DNA of 64,000 nt from Actinocrispum wychmicini (GTDB lineage Bacteria; Actinomycetota; Actinomycetes; Mycobacteriales; Pseudonocardiaceae). Location: contig NZ_SLWS01000006.1 of assembly GCF_004345645.1 (NCBI RefSeq), forward strand, positions 1 to 64,000. Reading direction: 5' to 3'. Positions within the stretch are counted from its first letter, which is position 1; the number at the start of each line of letters is the position of its first letter. The notes under the pieces were generated by a model, which saw only the letters and a list, made by a program, of their open reading frames with translations, was not told the DNA's origin and ran no database searches. The position numbers and the translations under genes are program-made. Shown here piece by piece: positions 52,211 to 61,560 of the stretch.

Positions 52211-53931
52211 TCCGGTCGTACACCCTGGTCGATCTGGCCACAGTGGACGGGCCGGCGGTGCCCGTGCGGCACGACGGCGCGCTCGTCCTGCTGGGGCCGG
52301 CCGTCGGGGGTGTGTGCGTGAGCTGCGCGGAGCACACACGGCTCGCCACACTCGGGCCGGGTGTCCCGCGTGGCAACTCGCACATGCGGCTCGGCGGGCT
52401 GCCGACACCGGCCATGCGGCCGTTGCTGGACAAGCTGATCGCCGAGATCACGGCCTCGCCGTCGAGCTACCGGGAGACGGTCGTGGCGGTACGGACCGAC
52501 CTCGGAACCGTCACCCACCACCGGGTCCGTCCTCGGCCGGGTGGCTGCTCGACGTGCAACCCGCTGCCGGAGGACTTCGCCGCGGACGCGCCCAGCGCGC
52601 CCGTCTCCCCGGGTTCCTTGCGGGGGGACAATCCGTTGGCGGCCGGCCTGCGGGAGGAGTTGCTGGACATCAGGCACGGGCCGGTCGCCGGGGTGTTCCG
52701 GACCGGTCACCTGCCACTGGCCGTGGTGAGCGCGGAACTCGTCGGGGACCACGTCCCGCGCGAGGCCGGGTACGGGCGGACGATGGATTTCGCGGACGCG
52801 GAACGGGTCGCGTTGTTCGAGTCGGTGGAACGCCACAACGGCATGCGGCCGCAGCGGACCGGCACGTTCATCGAGGCGTCGTTCACCGAACTCGGCCCGG
52901 ACCGGGCGGTCGACCCGGCCGGTCTCGGCCGCTACGACCCCGAGCACATCGACCACCCGGGGTTCGGCCTCACTCCGTACCGGCCGCACACCCGGCTGCG
53001 CTGGGTGCAGGGCTGGTCGTTCACCCGGCAACAGCCCGTCGCGGTGCCGAAGAACGTGGCGTACTGGGGTGCCGGTGGCGGCCCGCAGGTCATCGCCGAG
53101 ACGTCCAACGGCTGCGGACTGGGCAACAGCCTCGCCGAAGCCGTGCTGCACGGGTTGTTCGAGGTCGCCGAGCGGGACGCGTTCCTGATGGCTTGGTACG
53201 CGAGGACCCCGTTGAACCGGCTCCGGGTACCCGAGGGGGACCTGCCCCATCTGGTCGACCGCCTGGCGGCCATCGGCTACGAGCTGATGTTCTTCGACGC
53301 CACCAACGACCTCGGCATCCCGGCCGTGATCAGCGTCGCCCGCTACCAGGGGACGAGTCCCGACGCCCCGCGGATCTTCTACGCGGCGGGCGCACATCCA
53401 GATCCCGCGCGCGCCATGCGGTCCGCGGCCGCCGAGGTGGTCGTGGACGTGGAGTCCATGGTGGACAGAGTCGCCGCCGACCCGGTGACGTACTCGCGGG
53501 ACCGGCTGCTGCGGCTGCTGGAGTCGCCGGAACTGATCCGGACGATGGCCGAGCACGTCATGGTCAACGCGCTGCCCGAGGCCGCTGACCGGCACGAGTT
53601 CCTGTTCGGGCAGCCCACTGTCGCCCTGCCTGAAGTGGACGCTCACGAGTTCACGGATCTCCGCGATCTGCTCGACGACTACGTGGCCCGGTTCTGCCGG
53701 CTGAAGCTGGAGATCGTCGCGGTCGACCAGTCCGACCCGGTGACCGCGGCCCGGCTCGGACTGTACTCGGCGAAGGTGATCGTCCCCGGCACATTGCCGA
53801 TGACGTTCGGCCACCTGCACCGGCGCACCCGCGGGCTACCCAGGCTGCTCGAAGTGCCGCAGAAACTCGGCCGGATCAGGACCCAGCTCGCCTACGAATC
53901 CCTTGCCCTACAACCACATCCCTTCCCATGA
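52207..53931 (+). CDS. YcaO cyclodehydratase (LazE/TbtG-like)
   Basis: The 574-residue protein starts at ATG 52207. An N-terminal segment carries two CxxC motifs (Cys37/Cys40 and Cys114/Cys117), likely zinc ligands. The YcaO core has ETSNGCGLGNSLAEAVLHGL with FEVAERDAFLMAWYART, the ATP/Mg-binding residues, and the protein ends LQPHPFP, the C-terminal PxPxP of TOMM YcaO enzymes. It uses ATP to convert Cys to thiazoline with the ThiF-like partner. It is coupled to both flanking genes. Confidence 0.95.
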   Translation: MIRSYTLVDLATVDGPAVPVRHDGALVLLGPAVGGVCVSCAEHTRLATLGPGVPRGNSHMRLGGLPTPAMRPLLDKLIAEITASPSSYRETVVAVRTDLGTVTHHRVRPRPGGCSTCNPLPEDFAADAPSAPVSPGSLRGDNPLAAGLREELLDIRHGPVAGVFRTGHLPLAVVSAELVGDHVPREAGYGRTMDFADAERVALFESVERHNGMRPQRTGTFIEASFTELGPDRAVDPAGLGRYDPEHIDHPGFGLTPYRPHTRLRWVQGWSFTRQQPVAVPKNVAYWGAGGGPQVIAETSNGCGLGNSLAEAVLHGLFEVAERDAFLMAWYARTPLNRLRVPEGDLPHLVDRLAAIGYELMFFDATNDLGIPAVISVARYQGTSPDAPRIFYAAGAHPDPARAMRSAAAEVVVDVESMVDRVAADPVTYSRDRLLRLLESPELIRTMAEHVMVNALPEAADRHEFLFGQPTVALPEVDAHEFTDLRDLLDDYVARFCRLKLEIVAVDQSDPVTAARLGLYSAKVIVPGTLPMTFGHLHRRTRGLPRLLEVPQKLGRIRTQLAYESLALQPHPFP

Positions 53932-54929
53932 ACGGCCTGGCGGCGGCCTACACCCACGGCCCTGGCAAGGTTATCAGCGTCGGCCCCACGCCGGTGCCGG
54001 TCCCTGTGCCGGGTCCCCGGCTGCCGTTGCCGAACAACCTGGTGGGCCGGTTGCTGGTGGATGTCCTGTCGCCGCAACGATGGGAGCCGTGGAACCAGTA
54101 CAACGACCACCGCGCTTATCCGTCGCCGCGCGCGGCCTATCTGGTGGATGTCGACGTCGTCGTGGCCGGACGGCGGTGGCCGGTCGATCCCGTCCGGCGG
54201 GCGACCGTCGGCGCGTCGGCGCCTTCGTTGGACGGGCCGGTTCGTCTTGAGTTCATCCGGCGCACGGACCGGTTGTCCAGTGGGTACGGGTCGTTCGCCG
54301 ACGCGCTCGTGGAGCTGGAGGTCGGCCACCTGACGTCGGCATTGGTCTCCCGAGCGCAAGCGTTGGGACTGCTGGCAACCACGGACGCCGATGGTGTTTC
54401 CGTTGCCCCAGGCGGAGTTGCGCGGCCGTGGACCACTGTTCGACGAAGTTCCGGAGTCGGGCCGCGTGGGTTGGGCGCCGACCCGCGACCGCTTCCCCAC
54501 GCGGCGTTGGAGACTTTCGTCGCGGCCACCAAGGATGCTGACCCCGCGTTGCGCCTGTGGTTGGTGACGCGGAACGTTGTCGGTGTGCCCGATGGCCTGA
54601 TGGACGAAGTGCAGCGGTACCACGGGCATCCGCAGGCGGTCATCGATCTGGCCGCGATGAACCTCGCGCTGATGGTCACCGCGGACATCCCCGCGCATCA
54701 GGACTCGTATTGGGCGTTGTTGCGCGCCGCCGGCGCTTTGGGACAACGGGTGTGCGACGCGGCCGCGTCGGTGGGGATGTTCTGCCGGCCGCTGCGCAGT
54801 TTCGACGACGTCGGGCTGGAGGCGGCGCTGGGGGCGCCTGTCTCGCACAGCCTGCTGTACGTGCTGGTGGCGGCGCGACCGCGGGCCACCGGTTTCTCGT
54901 ACGACCTCACACCGCTGGAGTCGACATGA
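53928..54929 (+). CDS. Nitroreductase-like (SagB/TbtE-type) protein in the thiopeptide cluster
   Basis: The 333-residue protein has two nitroreductase-like halves. NQYNDHRAYPSPRAAYLVDV resembles the SagB PSAGA-type flavin motif, while GHLTSALVSRAQALGLLATT and LRAAGALGQRVCDAAASVGM look like the two helix repeats of the fold. It is likely FMN-linked or a degenerate partner of an azoline dehydrogenase. The lactazole cluster has no separate gene like this, so it is an added component here. It overlaps both neighbours by 4 bases. Confidence 0.75.
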   Translation: MNGLAAAYTHGPGKVISVGPTPVPVPVPGPRLPLPNNLVGRLLVDVLSPQRWEPWNQYNDHRAYPSPRAAYLVDVDVVVAGRRWPVDPVRRATVGASAPSLDGPVRLEFIRRTDRLSSGYGSFADALVELEVGHLTSALVSRAQALGLLATTDADGVSVAPGGVARPWTTVRRSSGVGPRGLGADPRPLPHAALETFVAATKDADPALRLWLVTRNVVGVPDGLMDEVQRYHGHPQAVIDLAAMNLALMVTADIPAHQDSYWALLRAAGALGQRVCDAAASVGMFCRPLRSFDDVGLEAALGAPVSHSLLYVLVAARPRATGFSYDLTPLEST

Positions 54930-56482
54930 CGTGGACCAGCCTGCATTGCCGACTGTCCTGGCAGCCCGAACACGTGGACGAGTTCATTGTCGCCCAACTG
55001 GTTCCGCTGCTGCGCGACCACGAATGGTTCTTCGTGCGGTACTGGGAGACCGGTCCACACCTGCGGATCCGCATCCGCGGCGAGGTGGACGTCGCCGCAC
55101 GACTGCGTGACCTGATCGCCGCCCAGGACTATCCGGTGCAGGAGATCGACCCGGAGAAGTTCTACGCCAGCATCGGTGCGGCCAGCACGGCGTGGCTGCC
55201 CCACGGCGACGTCCGGGAAGTGCCGTACGAGCCGGAAACCGAACGCTACGGCGGCCGGTCAGCCGTGCCGGCCGCGGAGAACCTGTTCTGCCGCAGCACC
55301 GAGGTGGCCATCGCCGTCCTGAAGTCCACGTCCTCGGTGAGCGCGCGGCTGACCGCCGCCATGCAACTGGCCATGGCCACCACCCAGGCGCTTGGCCTGT
55401 CCCGGGCTGAGGCGGCGTCCTGGTTGCGGTTGATGGGCAACAGCTGGCGGTTCACCCAGGAACCCGCCGCCCCGCCGACGGTCGAGTCGCACGTCGCCGC
55501 CCATCAGGTGTTGGAACGGCACGGCAAGGAGTTGGCCGCGCGATGGGACCAGGAGCCGTCCGGCGCGACCGCCTACTGGCTCGCCGAGGTCCGCGCCTCC
55601 AAAGTGACGATGGCACGGGTGGTGGCGTCCCAGTTGCACATGCTGTTCAACCGGATCGGCGTCGGCTCGGACCAGGAGCGGATCGTGTGCTGGGTGGTCG
55701 CGGCCACCGCGCTGGCCGACGGGGTCGCCGAGTTCCACGGCGACGACCTGGACCTGAAGTACATGGAGGCCAGCAAGTTCCTGCCCGGCTTCCACTCCCA
55801 GCACCCGCTGCACAAACCGCGCCACAACGGCCCCAGGCAGCCGGGCATCCCGCTGCCCGAGCCGCAGGTGCTGCTGAACAGGCTGGTGAAGGTGCTGGTG
55901 GCCAGGGAGACCGGCCGCGGCGCGCAACTGGCCGGCCATCTGTACACAAAGGACCTTTCGACGCTGCTGTGGACGGCTCAGGGCGCCATCGGCTTCCGGC
56001 GGCCGTATCCCAGCGCCGGCGCCAAGTACGCGGCCCGGATCCGGGTGATCGCGCTGAACATCCCCGGCCTGTATCCCGGATGCTACGACGCCGACGAGGA
56101 GTCCCGCACCTTGCAGTGGGCGGCGCCGTGCCCGTCGGTGGAGGATCTGGAGACCACGTCGATGTGGCTCGGGCCGGAGACGACGCCGTTGGCCGAAACC
56201 CCTGCCGTGCTGGCGCTTTACGTCCGGCTTGGCGTGCTGCGGGAGACCTACGGCCTGCGGGGACTGCGGTTCGCGTTCATGGAAGCCGGGCACCTCGCCC
56301 AGAACCTCGGCCTGGTGGCCGCCGCGATGGGCCTCAACCTCGGCCTGATCGGCGGGATCTACGACGACCTCGCGCACGACCTGCTCAACCTGGACGGCGT
56401 GAACGACACGCTCGCGTACCTGATGCCGGTGGCGAGACTGGCCGCCTACGACAACCAGCAACAAGGCCCCCGGACGTTCTAG
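54926..56482 (+). CDS. Fused Glu-elimination domain and azoline dehydrogenase (LazF-like)
   Basis: The 518-residue protein has a SpaB_C-like N-terminus (residues about 1-270: LVPLLRDHEWFFVRYWETGP, then HLRIRIRGEVD) that would remove Glu to leave dehydroalanine. Its C-terminal SagB-like nitroreductase domain (residues about 330-518) has KDLSTLLWTAQGAIGF, RRPYPSAGAKYAARIRVIA, GLYPGCYDAD and EAGHLAQNLGLVAAAMGLNL. This is the bifunctional arrangement of LazF. The C-terminus oxidises thiazolines to thiazoles with FMN. It is the last gene of the coupled set and converges with an unknown gene. Confidence 0.92.
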   Translation: MTWTSLHCRLSWQPEHVDEFIVAQLVPLLRDHEWFFVRYWETGPHLRIRIRGEVDVAARLRDLIAAQDYPVQEIDPEKFYASIGAASTAWLPHGDVREVPYEPETERYGGRSAVPAAENLFCRSTEVAIAVLKSTSSVSARLTAAMQLAMATTQALGLSRAEAASWLRLMGNSWRFTQEPAAPPTVESHVAAHQVLERHGKELAARWDQEPSGATAYWLAEVRASKVTMARVVASQLHMLFNRIGVGSDQERIVCWVVAATALADGVAEFHGDDLDLKYMEASKFLPGFHSQHPLHKPRHNGPRQPGIPLPEPQVLLNRLVKVLVARETGRGAQLAGHLYTKDLSTLLWTAQGAIGFRRPYPSAGAKYAARIRVIALNIPGLYPGCYDADEESRTLQWAAPCPSVEDLETTSMWLGPETTPLAETPAVLALYVRLGVLRETYGLRGLRFAFMEAGHLAQNLGLVAAAMGLNLGLIGGIYDDLAHDLLNLDGVNDTLAYLMPVARLAAYDNQQQGPRTF

Positions 56483-57075
56483 CGATAGGGCAGATGGCCA
56501 ACGTGGTATCCGTGTTCGGCGATGAGGGCGACGAACCGGTCCGTCGCGACCAGCACGGCGCCGTCGTCCGCGTCGCGCACGACATGAGCGTCCTCGGGCA
56601 GGGGGATGAACCGTGTCACCGAGCGCAGGCGGACGGGACCCAGCTTTCGGTACTCGGACGCGTCGGCGTCGATGATCGGCAGGCGCCGCAGCGTCCGGGC
56701 CACGGCGAACTCGCGGGCGCCGTCCTCAAGGACGAGGCGCACCGGAACGAACTCGACGTCATCGCCGAGAGTCTCCTTCTGCTCCGCCACGAAACGGGGC
56801 GAGAACAGGGGAATCGCCTTGCTGGTCGTCTGGAGGTAGTCCGGTGCGACCTGGTCGAACCGCCGCGTTGTGGTGTCGATGTGGAACTCGATCGGTGCGA
56901 TGGGCCGCTCCGCGGCCATGTCGCCGTGCAGGAAGGCGACAATGGCGGTCTCCGCGGCCAGTGCCCGGGTGTCCTGGCCGCCGCGCAGGGCGGCGTTCGA
57001 GGCGGCCACACCTTCCCGCAGGGCGATCCACCGTTCGCCGAGCGCCGTGGGTTCCAACAACCTGTGTGCTGTCAC
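56479..57075 (-). CDS. Unknown protein between the thiopeptide and tesB genes
   Basis: The 198-residue protein starts at GTG 57075, overlapping the tesB stop. It is soluble, beta-rich in its second half (LRRLPIIDADASEYRKLGPV) and weakly resembles DUF1629/Imm11-type proteins in layout, but I do not claim that family. Its coupling to tesB and pyk suggests it belongs to that unit, not to the thiopeptide cluster, which it meets end to end with a 4-base overlap. Confidence 0.7.
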   Translation of the reverse strand: MTAHRLLEPTALGERWIALREGVAASNAALRGGQDTRALAAETAIVAFLHGDMAAERPIAPIEFHIDTTTRRFDQVAPDYLQTTSKAIPLFSPRFVAEQKETLGDDVEFVPVRLVLEDGAREFAVARTLRRLPIIDADASEYRKLGPVRLRSVTRFIPLPEDAHVVRDADDGAVLVATDRFVALIAEHGYHVGHLPYR

Positions 57076-57974
57076 TGCCCGACGATCCGCAACAGTCCTT
57101 CTTGGACAACAGTGGCGATCAGCCGGCCGTCCTGGGCGAAGAACCTGCCCGTGGCCATCCCGCGCGCACCCGAGGCGCTCGGGGACTCGCAGTCGTACAG
57201 CACCCATTCGTCGGCCCGGAACGGACGGTGGAACCACATGGCGTGGTCCAGGGACGCGCCGATCACCTTGTCCGTCCACCAGTAGACGCCGTGCCGGGCC
57301 AGGGGCGCGTCCAGCAGGGTCATGTCCGAGGCATAGGCCAGCACGCAGACGTGCAGCAACGGGTCGTCCGCGAGTTTCCCGTCCGCGCGCATCCACACCT
57401 GGTTGCGGGCCTCACGCGGGCCCGTGTCCCGGGAGATCCAGGGCGGTTCGGTCACGTACCGGATGTCGATCGGCCGGGGCATGGACCGGAACGGCTCCAG
57501 CTTCTCCCCCGCCTTGGCCACCAGGTCCAGGTACGTGGGCAGGTCGTCCGGGCCGGGCACGTCCGGCATCGGGTCGGCGTGCTCCAGGCCCGGTTCAACC
57601 ACCTGGAAGGACGCCGACAGCGAGAAAATGGCCTTGCCGCGTTGGATCGCGACCACCCGGCGGGTGGTGAACGACCGGCCGTCGCGGATCCGGTCCACCT
57701 CGTAGACGATCGGGATGCTGGGGTCGCCGCCGCGGATGAAGTAGGCGTGCAGGGAATGCACGTGCCGTTCGGGCGGGACGGTCCGGCCCGCCGCGATCAG
57801 GGCCTGGCCGGCGACCTGCCCGCCGAACACCCGGATCGGGCGGTCGGCGGGACTGACCCCGCGGAAGATGTTGTCCTCGATCACCTCGAGGTCGAGCAGG
57901 GCGACCAGGCGGTCCAACATCGGCTGCCCGGCCGCACCGGGATCCGCCGCCGCGGCCCGCGCGACCTCCGTCAT
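57072..57974 (-). CDS. tesB: Acyl-CoA thioesterase II (TesB)
   Basis: The 300-residue double-hotdog thioesterase has RVFGGQVAGQALIAAGRTV, HSLHAYFIRGGDPSIPIVYE, TRRVVAIQRGKAIFSLSASF and the C-terminal LDHAMWFHRPFRADEWVLYD, all TesB marks. It hydrolyses acyl-CoA to free acid and CoA. It lies 9 bases downstream of pyruvate kinase on the same strand, a pairing often seen in actinobacteria. Confidence 0.96.
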   Translation of the reverse strand: MTEVARAAAADPGAAGQPMLDRLVALLDLEVIEDNIFRGVSPADRPIRVFGGQVAGQALIAAGRTVPPERHVHSLHAYFIRGGDPSIPIVYEVDRIRDGRSFTTRRVVAIQRGKAIFSLSASFQVVEPGLEHADPMPDVPGPDDLPTYLDLVAKAGEKLEPFRSMPRPIDIRYVTEPPWISRDTGPREARNQVWMRADGKLADDPLLHVCVLAYASDMTLLDAPLARHGVYWWTDKVIGASLDHAMWFHRPFRADEWVLYDCESPSASGARGMATGRFFAQDGRLIATVVQEGLLRIVGQ

Positions 57975-57983
57975 GTGCTGCTC

Positions 57984-59408
57984 CTACGCGTGGTCTTCCT
58001 CGCCCAACCGGTGAACTCGGATGAGGTTAGTCGACCCGACCGTCCCGGGTGGCGACCCTGCGACGATCACCACCAGATCGCCCGGCTGGTAGCGGCCGAT
58101 GGACAGCATCGAGATGTCCACCTGGCGGACCATCTGGTCGGTGGACTCGACCCGGGGGACCAGGAACGTCTCGGTGCCCCAGGTGAGCGCCAACTGGCTG
58201 CGCACGTCCTGTTCGGGCGTGAACGCCAGCAGCGGCAGGTGCGTGTGCAGCCGGGCCAGGCGACGGACCGTGTCCCCGGACTGGGTGAACGCGACGAGGG
58301 CCTTGGCGTTGAGCCGCTCGCCGATGTCGCGGGCCGCGTAGGACAGCACACCGCGCTTGGTCCGCGGCACGTGCGTGAGCGGCGGCACCACCACCGACTC
58401 GGTCTCCACCGCCTCCACGATCCGGCTCATCGTCTGGACCGACTCGATCGGGTACCGGCCCACGCTGGTCTCGCCGGACAGCATGACCGCGTCGGCGCCG
58501 TCGAGCACCGCGTTGGCCACGTCGGACGCCTCGGCGCGGGTCGGCCGGGAGTTGTTGATCATCGAGTCGAGCATCTGGGTGGCCACGATCACCGGCTTGG
58601 CGTTCTCCCTGGCGATCTGGATCGCCCGCTTCTGCACCAGCGGCACCTGCTCCAGCGGCAGCTCCACGCCCAGGTCACCGCGGGCGACCATGACGCCGTC
58701 GAACGCCAGCACGACGGCTTCCAGGTTGTCCACCGCCTCCGGCTTCTCCAGCTTGGCGATCACCGGCAGCCGGCCCCGGCCGACCCGGTCCATCACCTGG
58801 TGCACCAGGTCGATGTCGGCCGGCGACCGGACGAACGACAGCGCGATGAAGTCCACGCCCAACTGGAGCGCGAACTCCAGGTCCTCGATGTCCTTCTCGC
58901 TCATCGCCGGCACGGACACGTCCATACCGGGCAGCGACAGGCCCTTGTTGTTGCTGACCGGGCCGCCCTCGGTGACCTCGCAGACCACGTCCTGGCCCTC
59001 GATCGCGGTGACCACCAGGCCGACCTTGCCGTCGTCGACCAGCAGCCGGTCCCCCGCCTTGGCGTCCCTGGCCAGGCCCTCGTACGTGGTGGAGACGCGG
59101 TCGTGGGTGCCGACGACGTTGTCGACGGTGATCCGGACGGTCTCCCCGGTACGCCACTCGACCGGACCGGCGGCGAACGTGCCGAGGCGGATCTTCGGCC
59201 CCTGCAGGTCGCCCATGATCCCGACGGCGTGGCCCGTCTGGTCAGAGGCAGCGCGGACCAGGTCGTACACCTGCTTGTGGTCGCTGTGGCTGCCGTGGCT
59301 GAAATTCATTCTCGCGACATCCATACCCGCCTCTACGAGCTCCAGGACTCGTTCCGGGGTCGATGTCGCGGGCCCCAGGGTACAGACGATCTTTGCGCGT
59401 CGGCTCAC
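57984..59408 (-). CDS. pyk: Pyruvate kinase
   Basis: The 474-residue protein from GTG 59408 has RRAKIVCTLGPATSTPERVL, MNFSHGSHSDHK, IAKLEKPEAVDNL with catalytic Lys, MVARGDLGVELPLEQVP and ATQMLDSMINNSRPTRAEAS, the full pyruvate kinase signature. It converts phosphoenolpyruvate and ADP to pyruvate and ATP. A longer reading from 59456 is possible but adds an atypical leader. Confidence 0.97.
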   Translation of the reverse strand: MSRRAKIVCTLGPATSTPERVLELVEAGMDVARMNFSHGSHSDHKQVYDLVRAASDQTGHAVGIMGDLQGPKIRLGTFAAGPVEWRTGETVRITVDNVVGTHDRVSTTYEGLARDAKAGDRLLVDDGKVGLVVTAIEGQDVVCEVTEGGPVSNNKGLSLPGMDVSVPAMSEKDIEDLEFALQLGVDFIALSFVRSPADIDLVHQVMDRVGRGRLPVIAKLEKPEAVDNLEAVVLAFDGVMVARGDLGVELPLEQVPLVQKRAIQIARENAKPVIVATQMLDSMINNSRPTRAEASDVANAVLDGADAVMLSGETSVGRYPIESVQTMSRIVEAVETESVVVPPLTHVPRTKRGVLSYAARDIGERLNAKALVAFTQSGDTVRRLARLHTHLPLLAFTPEQDVRSQLALTWGTETFLVPRVESTDQMVRQVDISMLSIGRYQPGDLVVIVAGSPPGTVGSTNLIRVHRLGEEDHA

Positions 59409-59499
59409 ATTGCCGCAGCCTAGCCCTTGGAGCTGAACCGATCCTGAACTACCCACCGGTAATTTGCCAACGTGGAACCGTATCGTGAAATACGCCAGG

Positions 59500-60885
59500 T
59501 CAGGGCGCGTTGGGTGGTGCGCCGCGGTCGGCCGCGACCGGCTTCTCCGGTGCGTTCAGCCTGATCAGGTACCCCCAGACCCCTTCCCGGTCGGCCAACC
59601 GTGAGTCCACTTCGTCCCGTGGCTCCCGGATCACCCAGCCGTTCGGCCAGATCGACAGGCTGCGGTCGGTGTCCACTCGCACCCGGCCACCGTCCAACAT
59701 GGCCGTGGCGGCGAACCACGCCTCGGTGAAGTCGACGTTCCCGGCGAACCGGGACGCCCGCATGTCGCCGTTGCGGGTGAAGTACGCGCCCCGGAAGCTG
59801 CAGTGCGCCGCGAAGTACGCGCCGAGCGCCTCCACCTGGCCGTTGAACCGCACGCCGTTGAACATCGCGTCCTTGGCGAACGCGGCGCCGCTGAAGTCCG
59901 CGTCGCCGGCGAACCAGGCGCCCGGGAACTCCGCCCGGCCGACGAACATCACCGTCCGGAAATGCCCGGCACTGTTGAACGCGACCTGGGTGAAGTCGGC
60001 CGTCCCGGCGAACACGGCCTTGCCGAACAACGCGGGCGCGGTGAACTTCGAACCGACGAACTCGACGTCCCCGGCGAACCCGGCGCCGACGAAGTCGGCA
60101 CTGCCGGCGAACCAGACACCCCTCAGGTCGGCGCGGCGGCTGACGAACCGCGCGTTGCCGAACTTCACGTCCGCGCCGAACTGCGTGCCGCTCAGCGAGA
60201 TGTCGCCGGCGAAGTGGGCCCGCTCGAACGACGCCGCCCGGACCCGACAGCCGACCAGCGTGAAGTCGATCAGGGTGGCGCCGGCCAGGTCCAGGTCGAC
60301 GTCCGGCCAGAACGTGTCCTCGTCGGTCGGCTTGAGGTGGGTGGCCAGCATCCGCTGCGCGGCCAGCCGGACACCGCGTTCGGCGACGTCACCGACGCTG
60401 TCCCCGGCCTGCTCGGGCGGGGCGTACGGCATCCGCAGGTACGAGCAGACGACGTTCACGATCGTCTGCCGGTACTGCTTGTCGACCTGCGCGAGCCGTT
60501 CCAACGCGTACAGGCCGGCCAGCCGGACCGGGGCCTTGTCAGAGCCGAGCTGGTCCGCGGCCCGCGCGTACGCGTCCGCCCCACGGCGCTCGTCGGCGTC
60601 GTGTTCCTTCGCGTTGGCGGCGTTCTCCACCCGCCAGAAATGCCGCCCGAGCAGGAGTAACCCCATCGCCCCGGCGGTCAGCGCGCCGACCAGCACGGCG
60701 GAGCGGGTGATCTCCGAGACCGTGTTGTCGGGCGACGCCATCAGCAGGACGGCCAGCGCGATGGCGGCCGCGCCGAACACCGGCGCGGTGATCAACGCAG
60801 CCATCCGCCACCAGGACCATGGGGTGCGTTCCATGTCGTGATGCTCTCTCAGCGACGCGGTGTTCACCAATTCGGGTGTAGCCAC
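59500..60885 (-). CDS. Membrane-anchored pentapeptide-repeat protein
   Basis: The 461-residue protein starts at GTG 60885. Two membrane helices at about residues 27-50 and 62-80 lead to a helical region, then about 200 residues of A(D/N)LxX-like pentapeptide repeats (for example VKFGNARFVSRRADLRGVWF, ADFVGAGFAGDVEFVGSKF). Such proteins form right-handed beta-helices; some mimic DNA and shield gyrase, but this membrane-linked form need not. Its start overlaps the DUF2461 stop by 1 base. Confidence 0.93.
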   Translation of the reverse strand: MATPELVNTASLREHHDMERTPWSWWRMAALITAPVFGAAAIALAVLLMASPDNTVSEITRSAVLVGALTAGAMGLLLLGRHFWRVENAANAKEHDADERRGADAYARAADQLGSDKAPVRLAGLYALERLAQVDKQYRQTIVNVVCSYLRMPYAPPEQAGDSVGDVAERGVRLAAQRMLATHLKPTDEDTFWPDVDLDLAGATLIDFTLVGCRVRAASFERAHFAGDISLSGTQFGADVKFGNARFVSRRADLRGVWFAGSADFVGAGFAGDVEFVGSKFTAPALFGKAVFAGTADFTQVAFNSAGHFRTVMFVGRAEFPGAWFAGDADFSGAAFAKDAMFNGVRFNGQVEALGAYFAAHCSFRGAYFTRNGDMRASRFAGNVDFTEAWFAATAMLDGGRVRVDTDRSLSIWPNGWVIREPRDEVDSRLADREGVWGYLIRLNAPEKPVAADRGAPPNAP

Positions 60886-61547
60886 TATGCGGAGCGGACG
60901 CTGACACCGACGTGGTCACGGGCCCATTCGTTGAGCGTCCGCACGTCCCGCCACGCCTTGCGGACCCGGTCGAAGCACTTGCGTTCGTGCAGGAAGTCGC
61001 CGGGTTCCCAGACCCGGACCGCGTACAGCGACTTGTGCTTGAGCAGGTCGATCCGCGGGTGGTCCGCGTCGTACCCCTTGGGCCTGGTCTTCAGCTGGTC
61101 GCCGCGGATGTCCCAGCCGCCTTTGCGCAGCTTGGCGACGGTCTGTTCGAGGACGGTGCCGTGGATGTCCTCGGCGATCGCCGTCCGGAACCGGGCGACC
61201 TGGTCGGACTCCAGGTGGAAGCAGCCGCCGCCGACCCGCAGCCCGGCCGGGCTGACCTCCACGTAGTACGCGCCGCCGCCGCGGCCCTGCTCGATCACGC
61301 CGCCACAGTTGGTCTTGTACGGCGTCTTGTCCTTGGCGAACCGGACGTCCCGGTACGGCCGGAACACCTTGGCCGAGCCGAAGTCGCCGCCGAACTCGGC
61401 GGCCAGTTCGGCGAGCAACGCCTCCATCGGCGCCCGGACGTCTACGTTGTACACATCGCGGTTGTCGTCCCAGTACGCCTTGGTGTTGTCGGCTTCCAAC
61501 CCGTCGTAGAAGTCGATCGCGTGCTCGCCGAATCCCTCGAACCTCAC
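60885..61547 (-). CDS. DUF2461 / TIGR02453-family protein
   Basis: The 220-residue protein has the DUF2461 pattern: FYDGLEADNTKAYWDDNRDV, FGSAKVFRPYRDVRFAKDKT, PYKTNCGGVIEQGRGGGAYY and VEVSPAGLRVGGGC. The family is widespread and uncharacterised. It lies 13 bases after the GNAT gene and overlaps the pentapeptide gene by 1 base, probably as one operon. Confidence 0.94.
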   Translation of the reverse strand: MRFEGFGEHAIDFYDGLEADNTKAYWDDNRDVYNVDVRAPMEALLAELAAEFGGDFGSAKVFRPYRDVRFAKDKTPYKTNCGGVIEQGRGGGAYYVEVSPAGLRVGGGCFHLESDQVARFRTAIAEDIHGTVLEQTVAKLRKGGWDIRGDQLKTRPKGYDADHPRIDLLKHKSLYAVRVWEPGDFLHERKCFDRVRKAWRDVRTLNEWARDHVGVSVRSA

Positions 61548-61560
61548 CCGGGGCAGCTTA

